Assembly: GCA_003164255.1 (NCBI GenBank)
Contig: PLST01000374.1
Location: 3,772-11,179 of the forward strand
DNA length: 7,408 nt
DNA from: Acidobacteriaceae bacterium
GTDB taxonomy: Bacteria; Acidobacteriota; Terriglobia; Terriglobales; Acidobacteriaceae
Direction of reading: 5' to 3'
The notes under the pieces were generated by a model. It was not told the origin of the DNA and ran no database searches. It was given only the letters and a program-made list of their open reading frames with translations. This document shows positions 6,461-7,408 of this stretch, piece after piece. Both the position numbers and the translations under genes were made by a program. Numbering within the stretch: the first letter of the stretch is position 1; each line of letters opens with the position of its first letter.

Positions 6461-7408
6461 ATGCCCATGAGCGTGCGAATGAAGGACATAGCCAGGGATC
6501 TTGGCGTGTCCACAGTCACTGTTTCTAAGGTACTGCGAAACCACCCCGATGTGGGCGAGGAAACACGTGACCGTGTCCTTGCGCGCGTAAAGGAGCTGGA
6601 TTACCGGCCAAATCTTGCCGCTCGCGGATTGGTCACCGGTCGCACTTACCTGGTGGGTCTCATCGTTCCTGATTTACTCCACCCCTTTTTCGCGGAAATC
6701 GCCGCATCCCTTTCAGAGACTCTTCGCAAGGACGATTATTACCTGGTCGTCTCGTCTTCTGAAGAAGACCCCGATCTGGAAGAGCAGGAGATCAGCCAGT
6801 TCCTGGCACGACGGTTCGATGCAATGATCATCGCATCCTGCCGATCCAACGTTGAGGTCTTTTTCCATATTGATAAGCAAAAGACTCCCTATGTATTGAT
6901 AGATCGGAGCTTTCCGGGGTTCTTATCCAATTTCGTGGGTGGCGACGATCTTGCCGCGGGATTGATGGCAACGCAGCATTTAGTGGATGTTGGCTGCAAG
7001 AGGATCGCTCATATCCGGGGGCCGGAGACGAGTCCCGGCATCCAGAGGCTCGAGGGATACAAAAAGGCGCTTGGGCAAAACGGGAAAACGGTGATCGATG
7101 AGTATGTGATCTTCGAGCCCAAAGGCGACGTCGGGTCCATCCAGCGCGGAACGGAAGCCATGCGGCAACTCTTGAGCTGTAAGCGCGTTCCGGACGGGGT
7201 ATTCTGCTTCAATGATCCGATGGCAATGGGAGCCGTCAACGAGGCAGTGAATCAGGGCTTCAGGGTGCCAGACGATATTGCCATCATCGGATGCGGCAAC
7301 CTTCACTATGACGATTCGTTGCGGGTACCTCTGTCCAGCGTCGACCAGCATAGTCGCCGGATTGGGACAGAGGCTGCCCGACTCGTGCTCAACGCCTTGA
7401 ATTCCAAG
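6461..7408 (+). CDS. LacI-family transcriptional regulator (3' partial)
   Basis: This sugar-responsive DNA-binding repressor or activator is visible as 316 uninterrupted codons running off the window; the family is about 330-345 long, so only the last residues are missing. The N-terminal helix-turn-helix reads MKDIARDLGVSTVTVSKVL (7-25), followed by RNHPDVGEETRDRV and the hinge YRPNLAARGLVTGRT (48-62). The periplasmic-binding-protein-like effector domain begins with YLVGLIVPDLLHPFFAEIA. It includes VLIDRSF, VGGDDLAAGLMATQHL, RIAHIRGPE, RLEGYKKAL, PDGVFCFNDPMAMGAV and IAIIGCGN, and ends with LSSVDQHSRRIGTEAARLVL. Three in-frame ATGs (6461, 6467, 6479) could serve as start; none has a Shine-Dalgarno sequence. 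I use the first; 6467 (MSVRMKDIA) is equally plausible. The gene diverges from the GH35 beta-galactosidase, so it may control it, but the 1-kb gap leaves open that its targets lie to the right. The ligand cannot be deduced. Confidence 0.93.
   Translation, partial: MPMSVRMKDIARDLGVSTVTVSKVLRNHPDVGEETRDRVLARVKELDYRPNLAARGLVTGRTYLVGLIVPDLLHPFFAEIAASLSETLRKDDYYLVVSSSEEDPDLEEQEISQFLARRFDAMIIASCRSNVEVFFHIDKQKTPYVLIDRSFPGFLSNFVGGDDLAAGLMATQHLVDVGCKRIAHIRGPETSPGIQRLEGYKKALGQNGKTVIDEYVIFEPKGDVGSIQRGTEAMRQLLSCKRVPDGVFCFNDPMAMGAVNEAVNQGFRVPDDIAIIGCGNLHYDDSLRVPLSSVDQHSRRIGTEAARLVLNALNSK

Overview
The window looks like a chromosomal segment of a moderately GC-rich Gram-negative bacterium. An outer-membrane efflux lipoprotein and an RND pump require two membranes. 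The style of the GH35 enzyme, the LacI regulator and a degenerate C-terminal remnant at 5949-6194 recall soil Acidobacteriota (Terriglobia). That placement rests on family memory, not on any search.

Layout. (1) Bases 1-2783, + strand: the 3' part of an MdtB/MdtC-type RND efflux permease, cut by the window edge, followed 26 bp later by a complete NodT/OprM-type outer-membrane lipoprotein. These are the inner- and outer-membrane parts of a tripartite pump; an adaptor gene probably lies upstream of the window. (2) Bases 2784-2950: a short convergent intergenic stretch with a strong 25-nt hairpin, a likely shared terminator. (3) Bases 2951-5464, - strand: a secreted GH35 beta-galactosidase with a signal peptide and both catalytic glutamate motifs. 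(4) Bases 5465-6460: about 1 kb without an intact gene. It holds an AT-rich island, the C-terminal remnant of one gene (+ strand), a histidine-kinase H-box remnant (- strand), a 16-bp dyad and several TGCCCA words. (5) Bases 6461-7408, + strand: a LacI-family regulator, open to the window edge and lacking only its last few residues.

Working together. The efflux genes form one unit. The GH35 enzyme and the LacI regulator are divergently oriented, a common arrangement for sugar-responsive control of a glycosidase. However, the regulator could instead belong to genes right of the window. I find no new defence system, CRISPR array, tRNA, rRNA or insertion sequence. The most unusual content is the pair of gene remnants between the GH35 gene and lacI, and the apparent lack of a leader and ribosome binding site at lacI.
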